A stretch of 64,000 nucleotides of DNA, from NCBI GenBank assembly GCA_036381595.1, contig DASVCN010000021.1, forward strand, positions 1-64,000, given 5' to 3'. Each line of letters starts with the position of its first letter. Within the stretch, counting starts at the first letter, position 1. The position numbers and the translations under genes are program-made. Shown here piece after piece: positions 36,053 through 44,130 of this stretch. The notes below the pieces were generated by a model that was not told the DNA's origin, searched no databases, and saw only the letters and a list, made by a program, of their open reading frames with translations. The DNA is from Trueperaceae bacterium (GTDB lineage Bacteria > Deinococcota > Deinococci > Deinococcales > Trueperaceae).

Positions 36053-37633
36053 CTACTCGGGCTGACCGATCTCCCGAGCGAAAGCCGCCATGTCCTCGGC
36101 GATCGCCGGAGCTTCCTCGGTGAGGCGCTCACCCTGGGGGACTTCCTGCGCGACACGTTCGAGGCCCGTCTGGATCTGCGATACGGCCTCGTCGCAGCTG
36201 ATCCGGCCCAGGAAGACCTCTTCCTTCGTGGGCGTGTAGACCTCGGTGTTGAAGTCGCGGATGGCGGCCTGCCACTCGGGCGTGGTGGCCATCGAGATGT
36301 AGATCTTCATGCTGGGCTGCCACACCTCGCGCAGTGACTGCACGTACTGGGCGTTGGGGCCGCTGCCCAGGATCCCCGGGAACCAGCTCTGCTCGCCCAG
36401 ATAGACCCGCGGGTCGGGCGGGATGTTGTTGTCCGCCGCCTGCCGGACCTGGAAGACCGGGTCGGTGAGGAAGCGGGCGAAATCGAAGACGTTGCGGGTG
36501 TGGGCGTCGCCCTTGTACGGCTCCTGCTTGAACGAGTAGTACCCGTAGGAGAGGGCGGTGATGGGCACCGGCTGCCACTCGTCGCCGCCGCCGAAGTGGG
36601 GGCGCGGCACGACGAACGCCTCGACCGGATCGCCCTGGACCTCACCGTTCTCGATCTGGCGGTTGCGCTCCTCGACCAGGTTGATCAGGTCGGGTCCGTC
36701 GAACGAGAAGGCGGTCTGGCCGGTGATGAAGGCGTCACGCGACTCTTCGAAGGCGATGCCAACGGTGTTCTCAGGTACCCAGCCCTCGTCGATGAAGGTG
36801 CGGATGGCTTCGCAGCCACGGGTGAAGCCTTCGGCATCGAAGTGGGTCTCGCCCGTCTCGATGTCGATGAACGTGGGCTGGCCGCCGCCGTGAGCCTGCA
36901 GGCGGTAGGGGATGCGGTGCGAGAGGAGGCCGGTGAGGAAGATGCGCTCGCCGTTGTGTCCGCCCATCGGGCCGAAGAAAGCCGCTACCGAGTCGTCGTC
37001 GCTCACCTGAGCGGCTACGTCCATGAACTGTTCCATGGTCCAGCCGTTCCGCTGGATCTCGAGCGGGTCCATTCCGGCTTCGCGGATCATGTCGCCGTTG
37101 ACGACCATCGTGCCGTCGATGTAGACGGTCCAGGGCCACACCATGTAGCCATCGCGGCCAGGGAAGCGGGATGCTTCGCGGAGCGTGGCTCCCAACGCCT
37201 CGAGTGCCATGGGGCGGAGGAACTGGTCCTCGGGAACGGTGACGATGTCCTCCCACTGACCGCCGCCGCGGCCCGTGGCCATCAGGTAGTCGCGGGGACC
37301 GACGACGAGGTCGGGTCCCTGCCGGTTGCCCAGCATGACGCCGACCTTGTTCCACAGGTCGCCCCACGAGCCGTAGTTGAGCTGCACGTCGATGTTCGGG
37401 TGCATCTGCTCGTACACCCGGGCGACTTCCTGCAGGTAGGCGCCTGCGGGCGTGGAGGGGTCGAAGTCGTCCGACCCCATCACCACGATCACGTCGTTGG
37501 GGATGACGGCGTTCGGCTGATCGTCGTAGGGGAAGCCGTCGAACTCCTCCGGCTGGTAGCTGTCCTGGGCCAGCGCGCTGAATGCCAGGGCGATAGCCAG
37601 CATAAGGGCGAGGCTTCTCGAGGCGAGTTTCAT
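36053..37633 (-). CDS. sugar ABC transporter substrate-binding protein
   Basis: A 526-residue exported solute-binding protein, longer than common family 1 members (about 420). The signal peptide is MKLASRSLALMLAIALAFS with probable cleavage at ALA-QD; there is no lipobox, so it should be periplasmic. VIVVMGSDDFDPSTPAGAYLQ followed by YEQMHPNIDVQLNYGSW is the ligand-binding N-lobe. The start ATG is preceded by GGGAGG. It is the first transport gene of the operon, 115 bases downstream of the PLP enzyme gene, and is followed by an intercistronic hairpin. The extra length would fit a larger oligosaccharide ligand, but this is only inference. Confidence 0.87.
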   Translation of the reverse strand: MKLASRSLALMLAIALAFSALAQDSYQPEEFDGFPYDDQPNAVIPNDVIVVMGSDDFDPSTPAGAYLQEVARVYEQMHPNIDVQLNYGSWGDLWNKVGVMLGNRQGPDLVVGPRDYLMATGRGGGQWEDIVTVPEDQFLRPMALEALGATLREASRFPGRDGYMVWPWTVYIDGTMVVNGDMIREAGMDPLEIQRNGWTMEQFMDVAAQVSDDDSVAAFFGPMGGHNGERIFLTGLLSHRIPYRLQAHGGGQPTFIDIETGETHFDAEGFTRGCEAIRTFIDEGWVPENTVGIAFEESRDAFITGQTAFSFDGPDLINLVEERNRQIENGEVQGDPVEAFVVPRPHFGGGDEWQPVPITALSYGYYSFKQEPYKGDAHTRNVFDFARFLTDPVFQVRQAADNNIPPDPRVYLGEQSWFPGILGSGPNAQYVQSLREVWQPSMKIYISMATTPEWQAAIRDFNTEVYTPTKEEVFLGRISCDEAVSQIQTGLERVAQEVPQGERLTEEAPAIAEDMAAFAREIGQPE

Positions 37634-37748
37634 CAGGTGTCCTCCCGGTACATCGGTTGAATGGGAACGGGTCGGGCTTGTGGTCGTAAGCTGCGGTTCG
37701 CCGGGCGTGGCAGGTAGCGGCGCGCTACTCGATCTTCGCTGATTCCAA

Positions 37749-39017
37749 TCACACCTCCATGTTGCGCTCCCCTTTCTCAAGGGTCCTTCGAGCAGTGGAA
37801 ATCGCCTGAGCGAGGTCGGAAACGAGGTCACCGGGGTCTTCGAGCCCCACGAACAGCCGCACGAGCGTGCGGGGAACGCCGAAAGCGGCGGTCGCCGAGT
37901 AGGGTCCGCCCGTGAGGTGGCTCATGAGGGCCGGGTAGACGAGACTCTCGAAGCCGCCCCAACTGACCCCCAGTCGGAAGACACGCAAGGCGTCGACGAA
38001 CGGCTCGACCAGCCGCTCGTCGGTGAGTTCGAAGCTGAGCAGGCCGCCCGCGCCGTCGAAATACTTGTCGAACAGTTCCGAGTGCGGGTTATCCCGGTCG
38101 CCGGGGTAGTTGACGCTCTCGACCGCCGGGTGGTCGCGAAGGAACTCGGCGACCCGCTCGGCCGAGGAGTGGTGTCGCTTCATTCGGATGGGCAGCGTGC
38201 GAAGGCCGCGAAGCAGGAGCCAGGCGTCGAAGGGCGAGAGTTTGCCGCCTATCACCATCAGCTCGAGGTCGCGAATCGCCGCGACCCGTTCGCCGCTGCC
38301 CGCAACCACGCCGGCAACGACGTCAGAGTGGCCGGAAAGGTACTTGGAGGCGGAGTGTAGGACCAGGTCGGCTCCATGATCGAGCGGACGCTGCAGCAGC
38401 GGCGTGGCCCACGAGTTGTCGACGATGGTGATGGCGCCGTGCTCGCGTGCGAGCGAGGTGAGCGCTTCCAGGTCCTGGAGTTCGAAGAGGAGGGTCGTAG
38501 GGTTCTCCAGGTAGAGGAGGCTGGCGCCGTCGAGCTTCGCGGCCACCGCGTCGGTGTCGCTGCCGTCGACGAAGACGGTTTCGACCCCGTATCGCGGCAG
38601 GAACCGGGTCATCAGCTTGTGGGCATCGGGGTAGACGTTGCGCACGCACACGATCTTCGAGCCCGACTCGACGTTGGAGAGAACGGCCGCGGCGATGGCA
38701 GCCATGCCGCTGGCGAAGGCGACCGCGTCCTCGGCTCCCTCCAGCAGCGCCACCTTCTCCTCGAAGGCGCGAACGGTGGGGTTCCTTCCGCGTGTGTAGA
38801 GGGTGCCTCGCTTCGACTCGATGGCCGCCCGCATCTCGCTGAACGAAGCGAAGGTGAAGAGCGAGGTCTGGTGCAGGGCCGGTGCGGCGCCGTGCGCCGG
38901 CGGCAGAGGGGCGTCCTGGAGGAGCAGCGTCTCGATGTCGAAACTATCCTCGTCACGCTCGAGCTCTCCGTTCCTGCCCGGCCTGCCGGTGGTCCGACCC
39001 TTCCGTTCCTCACTCAC
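37749..39017 (-). CDS. Cys/Met metabolism PLP-dependent enzyme (trans-sulfuration family)
   Basis: A 422-residue fold-type I PLP enzyme. The Schiff-base lysine is K225 in HSASKYLSGHSD, with D200 in IVDNSWATP and the subunit-bridging phosphate motif YTRGRNPT (from Y74). It is a paralogue-type relative of the enzyme at 983-2218, with a divergent substrate loop (LENPTTLLFELQDL instead of LETPTNPTCKILDI). The coding start overlaps the GntR regulator gene by 8 bases, so the two are coupled. The substrate is unknown; a role in cleaving a sulphur or amino acid compound is as likely as any link to the sugar genes downstream. Confidence 0.82.
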   Translation of the reverse strand: MSEERKGRTTGRPGRNGELERDEDSFDIETLLLQDAPLPPAHGAAPALHQTSLFTFASFSEMRAAIESKRGTLYTRGRNPTVRAFEEKVALLEGAEDAVAFASGMAAIAAAVLSNVESGSKIVCVRNVYPDAHKLMTRFLPRYGVETVFVDGSDTDAVAAKLDGASLLYLENPTTLLFELQDLEALTSLAREHGAITIVDNSWATPLLQRPLDHGADLVLHSASKYLSGHSDVVAGVVAGSGERVAAIRDLELMVIGGKLSPFDAWLLLRGLRTLPIRMKRHHSSAERVAEFLRDHPAVESVNYPGDRDNPHSELFDKYFDGAGGLLSFELTDERLVEPFVDALRVFRLGVSWGGFESLVYPALMSHLTGGPYSATAAFGVPRTLVRLFVGLEDPGDLVSDLAQAISTARRTLEKGERNMEV

Positions 39018-39696
39018 GGAGGTCCTCCTCCACGATCGCGAACATCTCGTGTATGGCCGCGCGGGCGCCCTCCGGATCGCGGTCCCTTATGCGTTCGAAG
39101 GTCTTCCGGTGAAGCGGGAGGGTTCGCTTGGCGAAGTCCTGCTTGCCCAGCGGGTACTTCCAGAACTTCTCGATCTGGTCCCACACCGACTTCATGACTT
39201 CTCCGAAGAGCCGGTTGTCGGAGAGGCGGTAGAGCGCGATGTGGAACGCCCGGTCCGCTTCGGGGTTGTCGCCCTTGGTGGCGAAGTCCTCTTCGAGAAC
39301 GTCCACCAGGCGCTCGAGCTCCCGTATCCCCTCGTCGCTCGCGTGCACCGCCGCCATCGCAGCGGCCTCGCTTTCGATCGCGCGACGCAACTCCAGGACC
39401 TTCATCAGCGACTCGCGCTCTAGTTCGAGGCGCATGACCAGGTGGAGGTCGTTGGGCGAGAGGGGTGAGCGGAGGTAGGTTCCGCTACCCGGCCTCGGCT
39501 CGACGACTCCGAGCGCCTCTAGATGCTTCAGGGCCTCTCGCAGGACCGGCCGGCTCACGCCCAGCGCCAGGGCGAGGTCGCGTTCGGAGGGGAGTCGGTC
39601 GTCCACCTGGAGGTCCGATGCGCTCACGTAGTGCGCGAGTGACTCGATCACGGCTTCGGTCTTGGTTTGGGTAACGACCCGCGGAATCGCTGTCAC
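39010..39696 (-). CDS. GntR family regulator, FadR subfamily (FCD domain)
   Basis: A 228-residue regulator. The winged helix is DRLPSERDLALALGVSRPVLREALKHLEALGVVEPRPGSGTYL, here named by its ends: DRLPSERD (37-44) to GSGTYL (71-76). The C-terminal FCD domain contains the Asp/His metal-type residues (DRAFHIALY). FadR-subfamily members recognise TNGTNNNACNA, and exactly such a site, TGGTATTACCA, lies at 39795-39805 upstream of this gene, suggesting autoregulation. The GTG start is preceded by CGGAGA. It heads a leftward gene train including the PLP enzyme and possibly the sugar locus. Confidence 0.88.
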   Translation of the reverse strand: MTAIPRVVTQTKTEAVIESLAHYVSASDLQVDDRLPSERDLALALGVSRPVLREALKHLEALGVVEPRPGSGTYLRSPLSPNDLHLVMRLELERESLMKVLELRRAIESEAAAMAAVHASDEGIRELERLVDVLEEDFATKGDNPEADRAFHIALYRLSDNRLFGEVMKSVWDQIEKFWKYPLGKQDFAKRTLPLHRKTFERIRDRDPEGARAAIHEMFAIVEEDLRE

Positions 39697-40018
39697 TGGT
39701 TGATCTCCGTTGCTCGCCTGCCGGGCCGGATACGGGCGGAGGCGCTGTTGTCGGTTTTCGCTGTCCTGGTGCCGAAGCAGCCGATGCGGACAGATGGTAT
39801 TACCAATTTCTCGTAAGTGCCACCTTACAGTTTTTCGCCGGCCGGGTTGATGAGAGCCTCTACGAAGAGGGGCTGGCGCTCGCGGATTCGGTCACCGGAA
39901 CGTTGGGGCGGGGGCTGCTGGACCGATGATGAGCGGCTCGCGAAGGCCGGGCCCGACTCTCTCGGAGGGCTGACGATCTTCCAGCCGACCGAGGGCCGGT
40001 CGAGCGGAGCAGAAGCCG
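39697..40018. other. 322-base intergenic region with no recognised gene
   Basis: It separates the leftward GntR gene from the leftward AzlD gene. The GntR-proximal part carries the operator-like palindromes at 39795-39828. The remainder (about 39830-40018) has short open frames on both strands, but none has a ribosome binding site plus recognisable protein features. I see no terminator hairpin and no RNA gene. Confidence 0.6.
39795..39828 (-). promoter_or_regulatory. FadR-type GntR operator and adjacent inverted repeat
   Basis: TGGTATTACCA (39795-39805) matches the FadR-subfamily consensus TNGTNNNACNA as a perfect dyad. A second dyad, GTAAG (39813-39817) with CTTAC (39824-39828), follows 7 bases away. 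The site is about 100 bases upstream of the GntR start, with TAATAC or TACCAT on the minus strand as possible -10 hexamers. Confidence 0.65.
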
Positions 40019-40309
40019 TCAGAGCATCCGCAACAGGTAGAAGGTCGCCAATCCTCCCAGCAGCCCCAGGGCCAGGCTGCGCCTTCGCCACATCAGGAGG
40101 CCGGCGACCGCGGCGGCGGCTGCGCGAGCCCCCAAGCCGCCTGCGCCCGGAAGTGCGGGAACGATGAGGACGGCGAACACCGAGATCGGGACGAAGCGCA
40201 GGAAGCGCAACCAGAACGGTGGGACCCGGGAGCCTGCGAGCATGAAGCCTGCCAGGCGCGGAAGATAGGTGACCAGGGCCATGAGCAGGATGGTGAAGGT
40301 GGAGGTCAC
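40019..40309 (-). CDS. azlD: AzlD family branched-chain amino acid exporter subunit
   Basis: A 96-residue membrane protein with three to four helices. MALVTYLPRLAGFMLAGSR and FLRFVPISVFAVLIVPAL are characteristic of AzlD, the small partner of AzlC in exporters of branched-chain amino acids. The ATG overlaps the azlC stop by 4 bases (ATGA). The pair has no regulator gene beside it. A second AzlCD pair occurs at 61676-62727. Confidence 0.88.
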   Translation of the reverse strand: MTSTFTILLMALVTYLPRLAGFMLAGSRVPPFWLRFLRFVPISVFAVLIVPALPGAGGLGARAAAAAVAGLLMWRRRSLALGLLGGLATFYLLRML

Positions 40310-41049
40310 GAGTCTCGCTCCGCCCGGGGCAACGTCGCGGTTCCGCTGGCCTTGGATGCCCGCTCGTTGCTGGTGAGCCAGGCGCCGAGGAGGGCGCCGA
40401 GTATCCCCACGACCAGGATCGCGATGCCGCTCGGCATGAGGCGGACCGCGAGGAGCCCGGCCAGCCCCGAGAAGACGGCGATGCCGGCGTCGACGGGCCT
40501 GCGCAGGAGCGGGACCAGGAGCGCCAGGAAGGCCAGCGGGAAGATCACGTCCAGGCCGATCGCCTCCGGGTCGGGCAGGAAACCGCCGAGCAGCGATCCG
40601 GCCAGGGTGGAAGCGTTCCAGACGAGGTAGAGGCTCAGCTCGGCACCCAGCAGGAAGCCGATGCCGATGGGTCCGCCCGCAGGCGCAGCGGCGATGACCA
40701 CGCCGAACGCTTCGTCGGTCAGGAACTGAGCGGCAGCGAAACGCTGCGGCCAGCTGAGCCGTTCCCTCTGGCCCAGAGTCAGGCTGTAGAGGAGGTGGCG
40801 GACGTTGATGATGAAGGTAGTGAGGATCAGCGCCAGAGGCGAAGCGCCCCCTGCGAACAACCCCGCAGCGGTGAACTGAGCGGCCCCGGCGAAGACCGTG
40901 AGGCTCATCAGCTGGGTGTCGAGGAGGCTAAGGCCCGCCGCTCGAGCGCTCACCGCGTAAGCGAGTCCGAAGGGGGCGACTCCGACCCAGAGCGGGAGGA
41001 TAGCGCGGAAGCCGGCTGCGAACGACGGAGTGAGGATGCGGGCGCTCAC
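40306..41049 (-). CDS. azlC: AzlC family branched-chain amino acid exporter subunit
   Basis: A 247-residue inner-membrane protein. GFRAILPLWVGVAPFGLAYAV near the N-terminus and SLTVFAGAAQFTAAGLFAGG are AzlC signatures, and the length and hydrophobic pattern fit the family. Together with AzlD it exports branched-chain amino acids and analogues. The GTG start at 41049 lies 6 bases behind a TACCAT hexamer and has no ribosome binding site, so translation may be leaderless. It forms a two-gene operon. Confidence 0.9.
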   Translation of the reverse strand: MSARILTPSFAAGFRAILPLWVGVAPFGLAYAVSARAAGLSLLDTQLMSLTVFAGAAQFTAAGLFAGGASPLALILTTFIINVRHLLYSLTLGQRERLSWPQRFAAAQFLTDEAFGVVIAAAPAGGPIGIGFLLGAELSLYLVWNASTLAGSLLGGFLPDPEAIGLDVIFPLAFLALLVPLLRRPVDAGIAVFSGLAGLLAVRLMPSGIAILVVGILGALLGAWLTSNERASKASGTATLPRAERDS

Positions 41050-41139
41050 CGCGCAATGGTAACGGTGACCGACGAAGGCTCAGAGCCGCGAGACGACGCG
41101 GCGCCAACAGGAGACCCTGCGCGATCGCTCCTACTCCGC

Positions 41140-41718
41140 TCAGATCACGCTCACTCTGGTCGCCAACTTCAACTCCTCGACCGAGTACTCGATGGTAGCC
41201 TCGCCGCTCTCCGTCGCCGTGACGTTGTTGCCGTCGATCTGCAGGCCCCAGCAGAGGTACTGCTGGTTCAGCCCCTCGATCTGTTCCCTGTTGAGTACGG
41301 CCGTGCCGGCGAGCCTCGTGTCGGCGTGGTTCAGGTTCACCGTAACCCGCGGTCCGACCCGGTTGCTGGGAAGCCACAGCCTCTCCGGATCGCGCGACAG
41401 GTAGAGCTGCGCGGCGACCGTACCGGTCAGTCGGGGCCCGTCGTATTCGACCGTCGTGTTGAAGTGGAGTCGGGCGCTTTCTACCGTCACGGGGATATCC
41501 ACCTCGGAGAAATCGATGCACTCGCCGTCGCCGTCCGGGTGCCTGAAGTCCAGGTCTCCCGCCTCGCCGGCTTCGATCTCGTGGGAAGCGCTTCCCGTGG
41601 CGTTCGACCCGAGTTGGGCGCGCAGATCGATGGTATAGGGGATCGGCAACCAACTGCAGGCTGATAAGCCCACCAGGAGCAGAACGGCCATACTCGATCT
41701 CATCATGGATCTGTTCAT
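41140..41718 (-). CDS. hypothetical lipoprotein
   Basis: A 192-residue protein with a lipoprotein signal (MNRSMMRSSMAVLLLVGLSAC, quoted to the lipobox cysteine in LSAC). The mature part is beta-rich, with repeated extended stretches (VTVESARLHFNTTVEYDG, VAAQLYLSRD, RVTVNLNHADTRLAGTAV), and has one further cysteine in YLCWGLQIDG. No domain family is recognised; the pattern resembles a small beta-sandwich of the 'conserved structural lipoprotein' kind. The ATG at 41718 is preferred to an upstream ATG at 41778 because only the shorter form begins with a proper signal peptide. Confidence 0.65.
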   Translation of the reverse strand: MNRSMMRSSMAVLLLVGLSACSWLPIPYTIDLRAQLGSNATGSASHEIEAGEAGDLDFRHPDGDGECIDFSEVDIPVTVESARLHFNTTVEYDGPRLTGTVAAQLYLSRDPERLWLPSNRVGPRVTVNLNHADTRLAGTAVLNREQIEGLNQQYLCWGLQIDGNNVTATESGEATIEYSVEELKLATRVSVI

Positions 41719-41850
41719 CACGCCCCCCAAAGGTCGTGCCCAGGAACACCCAGCCGCTTCGAGCCAATGGTGCTGCATCGAGGGGTCGTTGCAATGTAAC
41801 GGGGGAAGATTTCATGGGCCGGACATACCAACAGATGTACGGTAGCCGTC

Positions 41851-42741
41851 ATGCCGTTCGTACCAGAGACAGAGCCTGGACCATCACAGAACATGCCTAC
41901 CCGGAGATGGGTTCTGTATTCGAGTAAGCTCCTGCTCGTCTTCCTGGTCGTCTCGATCGGGCTCGCTCAGAACGAGGGAAGCACCTCGGAGCCGGAGGTG
42001 CTGGGACTGGCCGCTGTCGGTGTATCGGCCGGTTTCCCAGCTTTCCAGGCGTACGCCCTCAACGCGTCTGTGCAGTACCGCTTCGTCGGGCTGGCAACTC
42101 GGGCTACCTGGACCGCCGATGCGGGGGTCTACGGCTCGCTGGCTCTTCGTGGCTACCCGCCCATCCCGGGCTCGCCGGTTCCCGTGTTCCTCGAGGCCGG
42201 CCTCGGCTCGCACTCCGGTGGTGCGGTGCCGTTCCTGGCCGCCGGTGGTCACATCCCGCTGGGCAGGCGACTCCGTCTCGACATCGAAGCGGGGGCGGCG
42301 AGCGTCCCGCTGCTGGACCAGCGCCAGGTCGTACCGTTCCTCTCGGCCGGCGTGAGTTATGCGTTCGCTTTCGACCCGTCTCATGCGTTGTCGACCAGGA
42401 GGGCGGATCGCGAGGCCGAAGCGAGAGAGCGCGTGATGGCGAGGGGCGGCGACTGCGGACTGGAGCCCGATGGGGCGAAGGTGGGGCGAGCGGTGGCGGC
42501 CACCGTTTCGGGCTTTCTGCGCGACGCACGCGCCACCTACGGCAGCCTCTACACGAACCTCAGCTACTCCTACGACATCGAGGAGATCGAGGTGAACGGC
42601 GACAGGGCGTCGGCCAGCATCAGCTACCAGGGCACCGTGACGGAGATAGCCACGGGCAAGACGATCTCGGCCTCGGGGAGTGCCTCGGCCAGGTTCAGGT
42701 GGAACGGCTGCTCGTGGAGCCGGACCGGCGTGAGCTACTGA
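41851..42741 (+). CDS. exported beta-barrel-like protein of unknown function
   Basis: A 296-residue protein. A signal-type helix (YSSKLLLVFLVVSIGLAQ) ends near residue 39. The next part alternates short strands (VQYRFVGLATRATWTADAGV, FLEAGLGSHSGGAVPFLAAG, LRLDIEAGAASVPL, VVPFLSAGVSYAFAF) like a small outer-membrane barrel. After a charged segment comes a second domain (ATYGSLYTNLSYSYDIEEIE to WSRTGVSY) with two cysteines (GDCGL, NGCSW). An internal ATG at 41893 would give a more ordinary signal peptide and may be the true start; the ATG at 41851 has TACGGT 7 bases upstream. The function is unknown. Confidence 0.6.
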   Translation: MPFVPETEPGPSQNMPTRRWVLYSSKLLLVFLVVSIGLAQNEGSTSEPEVLGLAAVGVSAGFPAFQAYALNASVQYRFVGLATRATWTADAGVYGSLALRGYPPIPGSPVPVFLEAGLGSHSGGAVPFLAAGGHIPLGRRLRLDIEAGAASVPLLDQRQVVPFLSAGVSYAFAFDPSHALSTRRADREAEARERVMARGGDCGLEPDGAKVGRAVAATVSGFLRDARATYGSLYTNLSYSYDIEEIEVNGDRASASISYQGTVTEIATGKTISASGSASARFRWNGCSWSRTGVSY

Positions 42742-42868
42742 GTCGGCCGGAAAACCGGTCGCTGCGAGCCCAGCGCCAACGATTGCTGCTAGACTGCCGG
42801 GAGTCGAGGAAGAACCGTTATGACGACCATACGTACACGCAACTGACGTAAGTCGGCCCGAAGCAAAG

Positions 42869-43744
42869 GTGCCCGGTCGAACGCCGCTCCAGGCGTCCGG
42901 CCACCGTTACGTTCAGCGCGAGGTGTACGTGTCCAGTTCCAGATCGAATCGTCGTACCGGGAGAAGCCCGTCCATCAGCACAAGCTGGGATCCCGTCGCC
43001 AAGTGGTCTAGCGGCTGGGTCGGCAAGCGTGGAAGCATCTATCATCGTCGGGCAGCCATCCCGACCGTACTCGAGTTCGGGCGTTTCGAGCGCGGGGAAA
43101 GTGTTCTGGATGTGGGGTGTGGCCAAGGGGTACTGGCTCCTCACGTACTCTCGCTCGGCGCCTCGTACGTAGGCGTAGATGCGAGCCGAAGGCTGCTGGC
43201 CACAGCCAGGAGGTTCCACGGAGAGAGGGCCCGATTCCGTCTGGCCGATTCGAGGAGGCTGCACGAGGAGCACGCGTTGGCGAACGGGTGCTTCGACGCT
43301 GCCGTGTTCATGCTCAGCCTCCAGGACATGGACCCGTTGGAAGAGGTAGTGGAGTCGGTCGCGAAGGTGTTGAAGCCGACCGGGCGGATCGTCATCTTCA
43401 TGACGCACCCATGCTTCCGCGTCCCGCGCGGCAGTGGCTGGGGCCACGACCGGAGTCGGAAGCTGAGTTACCGGCGGGTAGAGCGCTATCTGCGCGAAGC
43501 TCGGGTGCCCATGAAGGTCTTCTCCGAGGTGAGTCGCAACTCCCGCGGCGCCACGATCAGTTTCCACCGGCCGCTTGCTGCCTACATCAACACGCTGGCC
43601 CGGTACGGTTTCTCCACCGATCGACTCGCGGAGATCGCGGATCCGCTTGCGGGGGAGGTTGGACGTTCTCCGCAGGACGACATCCCGCTGTTAGTGGCGT
43701 TGAGGGCCAGGAGGAGCCCGCCGCCCGAGGGAGCGACCGGCTAG
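42869..43744 (+). CDS. class I SAM-dependent methyltransferase
   Basis: A protein of up to 291 residues. The SAM-binding motif I is VLDVGCGQGVLAPH, followed by YVGVDAS (acidic ribose ligand), DSRRLHEEHALANGCFDAAVFMLSLQDMD (motifs II-III) and a C-terminal methyltransferase 11-type half. The N-terminal 40 residues are basic and of low complexity, so a later start such as the GTG at 42929, which has GAGG upstream, is quite possible. The substrate is unknown. It converges with, and overlaps by 4 bases, the small acidic gene at 43741. Confidence 0.75.
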   Translation: MPGRTPLQASGHRYVQREVYVSSSRSNRRTGRSPSISTSWDPVAKWSSGWVGKRGSIYHRRAAIPTVLEFGRFERGESVLDVGCGQGVLAPHVLSLGASYVGVDASRRLLATARRFHGERARFRLADSRRLHEEHALANGCFDAAVFMLSLQDMDPLEEVVESVAKVLKPTGRIVIFMTHPCFRVPRGSGWGHDRSRKLSYRRVERYLREARVPMKVFSEVSRNSRGATISFHRPLAAYINTLARYGFSTDRLAEIADPLAGEVGRSPQDDIPLLVALRARRSPPPEGATG

Positions 43745-43947
43745 CCCTCCCTCTCCTCGTCCTCCTCGGACGACCGGTTCTGGTCCGGCGGCGTGAACTC
43801 TCGCGAGCCGAACTCAGAGTCGAGGTAACCCTCCTCCTGGGTACTGCTGCGATCCCTCTGCGTGCCGAACGCCTCCCCGTACTTCAGGTCGCGCTCACCG
43901 AGCTCGCCTTCGTCGCTGTCAGGCTTCTCGTCCGGTTCGTCCTTCAT
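43741..43947 (-). CDS. small acidic hydrophilic protein, hypothetical
   Basis: A 68-residue, very charged protein (MKDEPDEKPDSDEGELGERD at the start, ending EEDEEREG) with no hydrophobic core, probably intrinsically disordered. The ATG at 43947 is supported by GGAGG 5 bases upstream; a longer in-frame version from 44010 lacks such a site. The composition resembles small stress-type hydrophilic proteins, but no family is recognised. Confidence 0.5.
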   Translation of the reverse strand: MKDEPDEKPDSDEGELGERDLKYGEAFGTQRDRSSTQEEGYLDSEFGSREFTPPDQNRSSEEDEEREG

Positions 43948-44130
43948 CACGCCTCCGTTCCGAGGCCACTCTGGGGCGAGGCTGACGTCCATACCGTGAG
44001 CCGGGCCCAATGCGAGCGCTGAGGAGAGTCCGAACCTTCCAGTTCGATATTGGAGTGGCAGTACAGAAAGTAAGCGCGGGCCCCATTACCCTCGTTCATG
44101 CAGGACAGCAGTGGATAGAGAGGGGGAGTC

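Noticed and set aside
36500-37660. 386-codon plus-strand frame opposite the second sugar-binding protein
   Set aside because: Shadow frame; the other strand encodes a clear signal peptide and binding protein.
41813-41926. 37-codon plus-strand frame with a good GGGGGAAG site, overlapping the barrel-like gene start
   Set aside because: No recognisable feature; it may be a leader, but equally the site may serve nothing. Not called as a gene.
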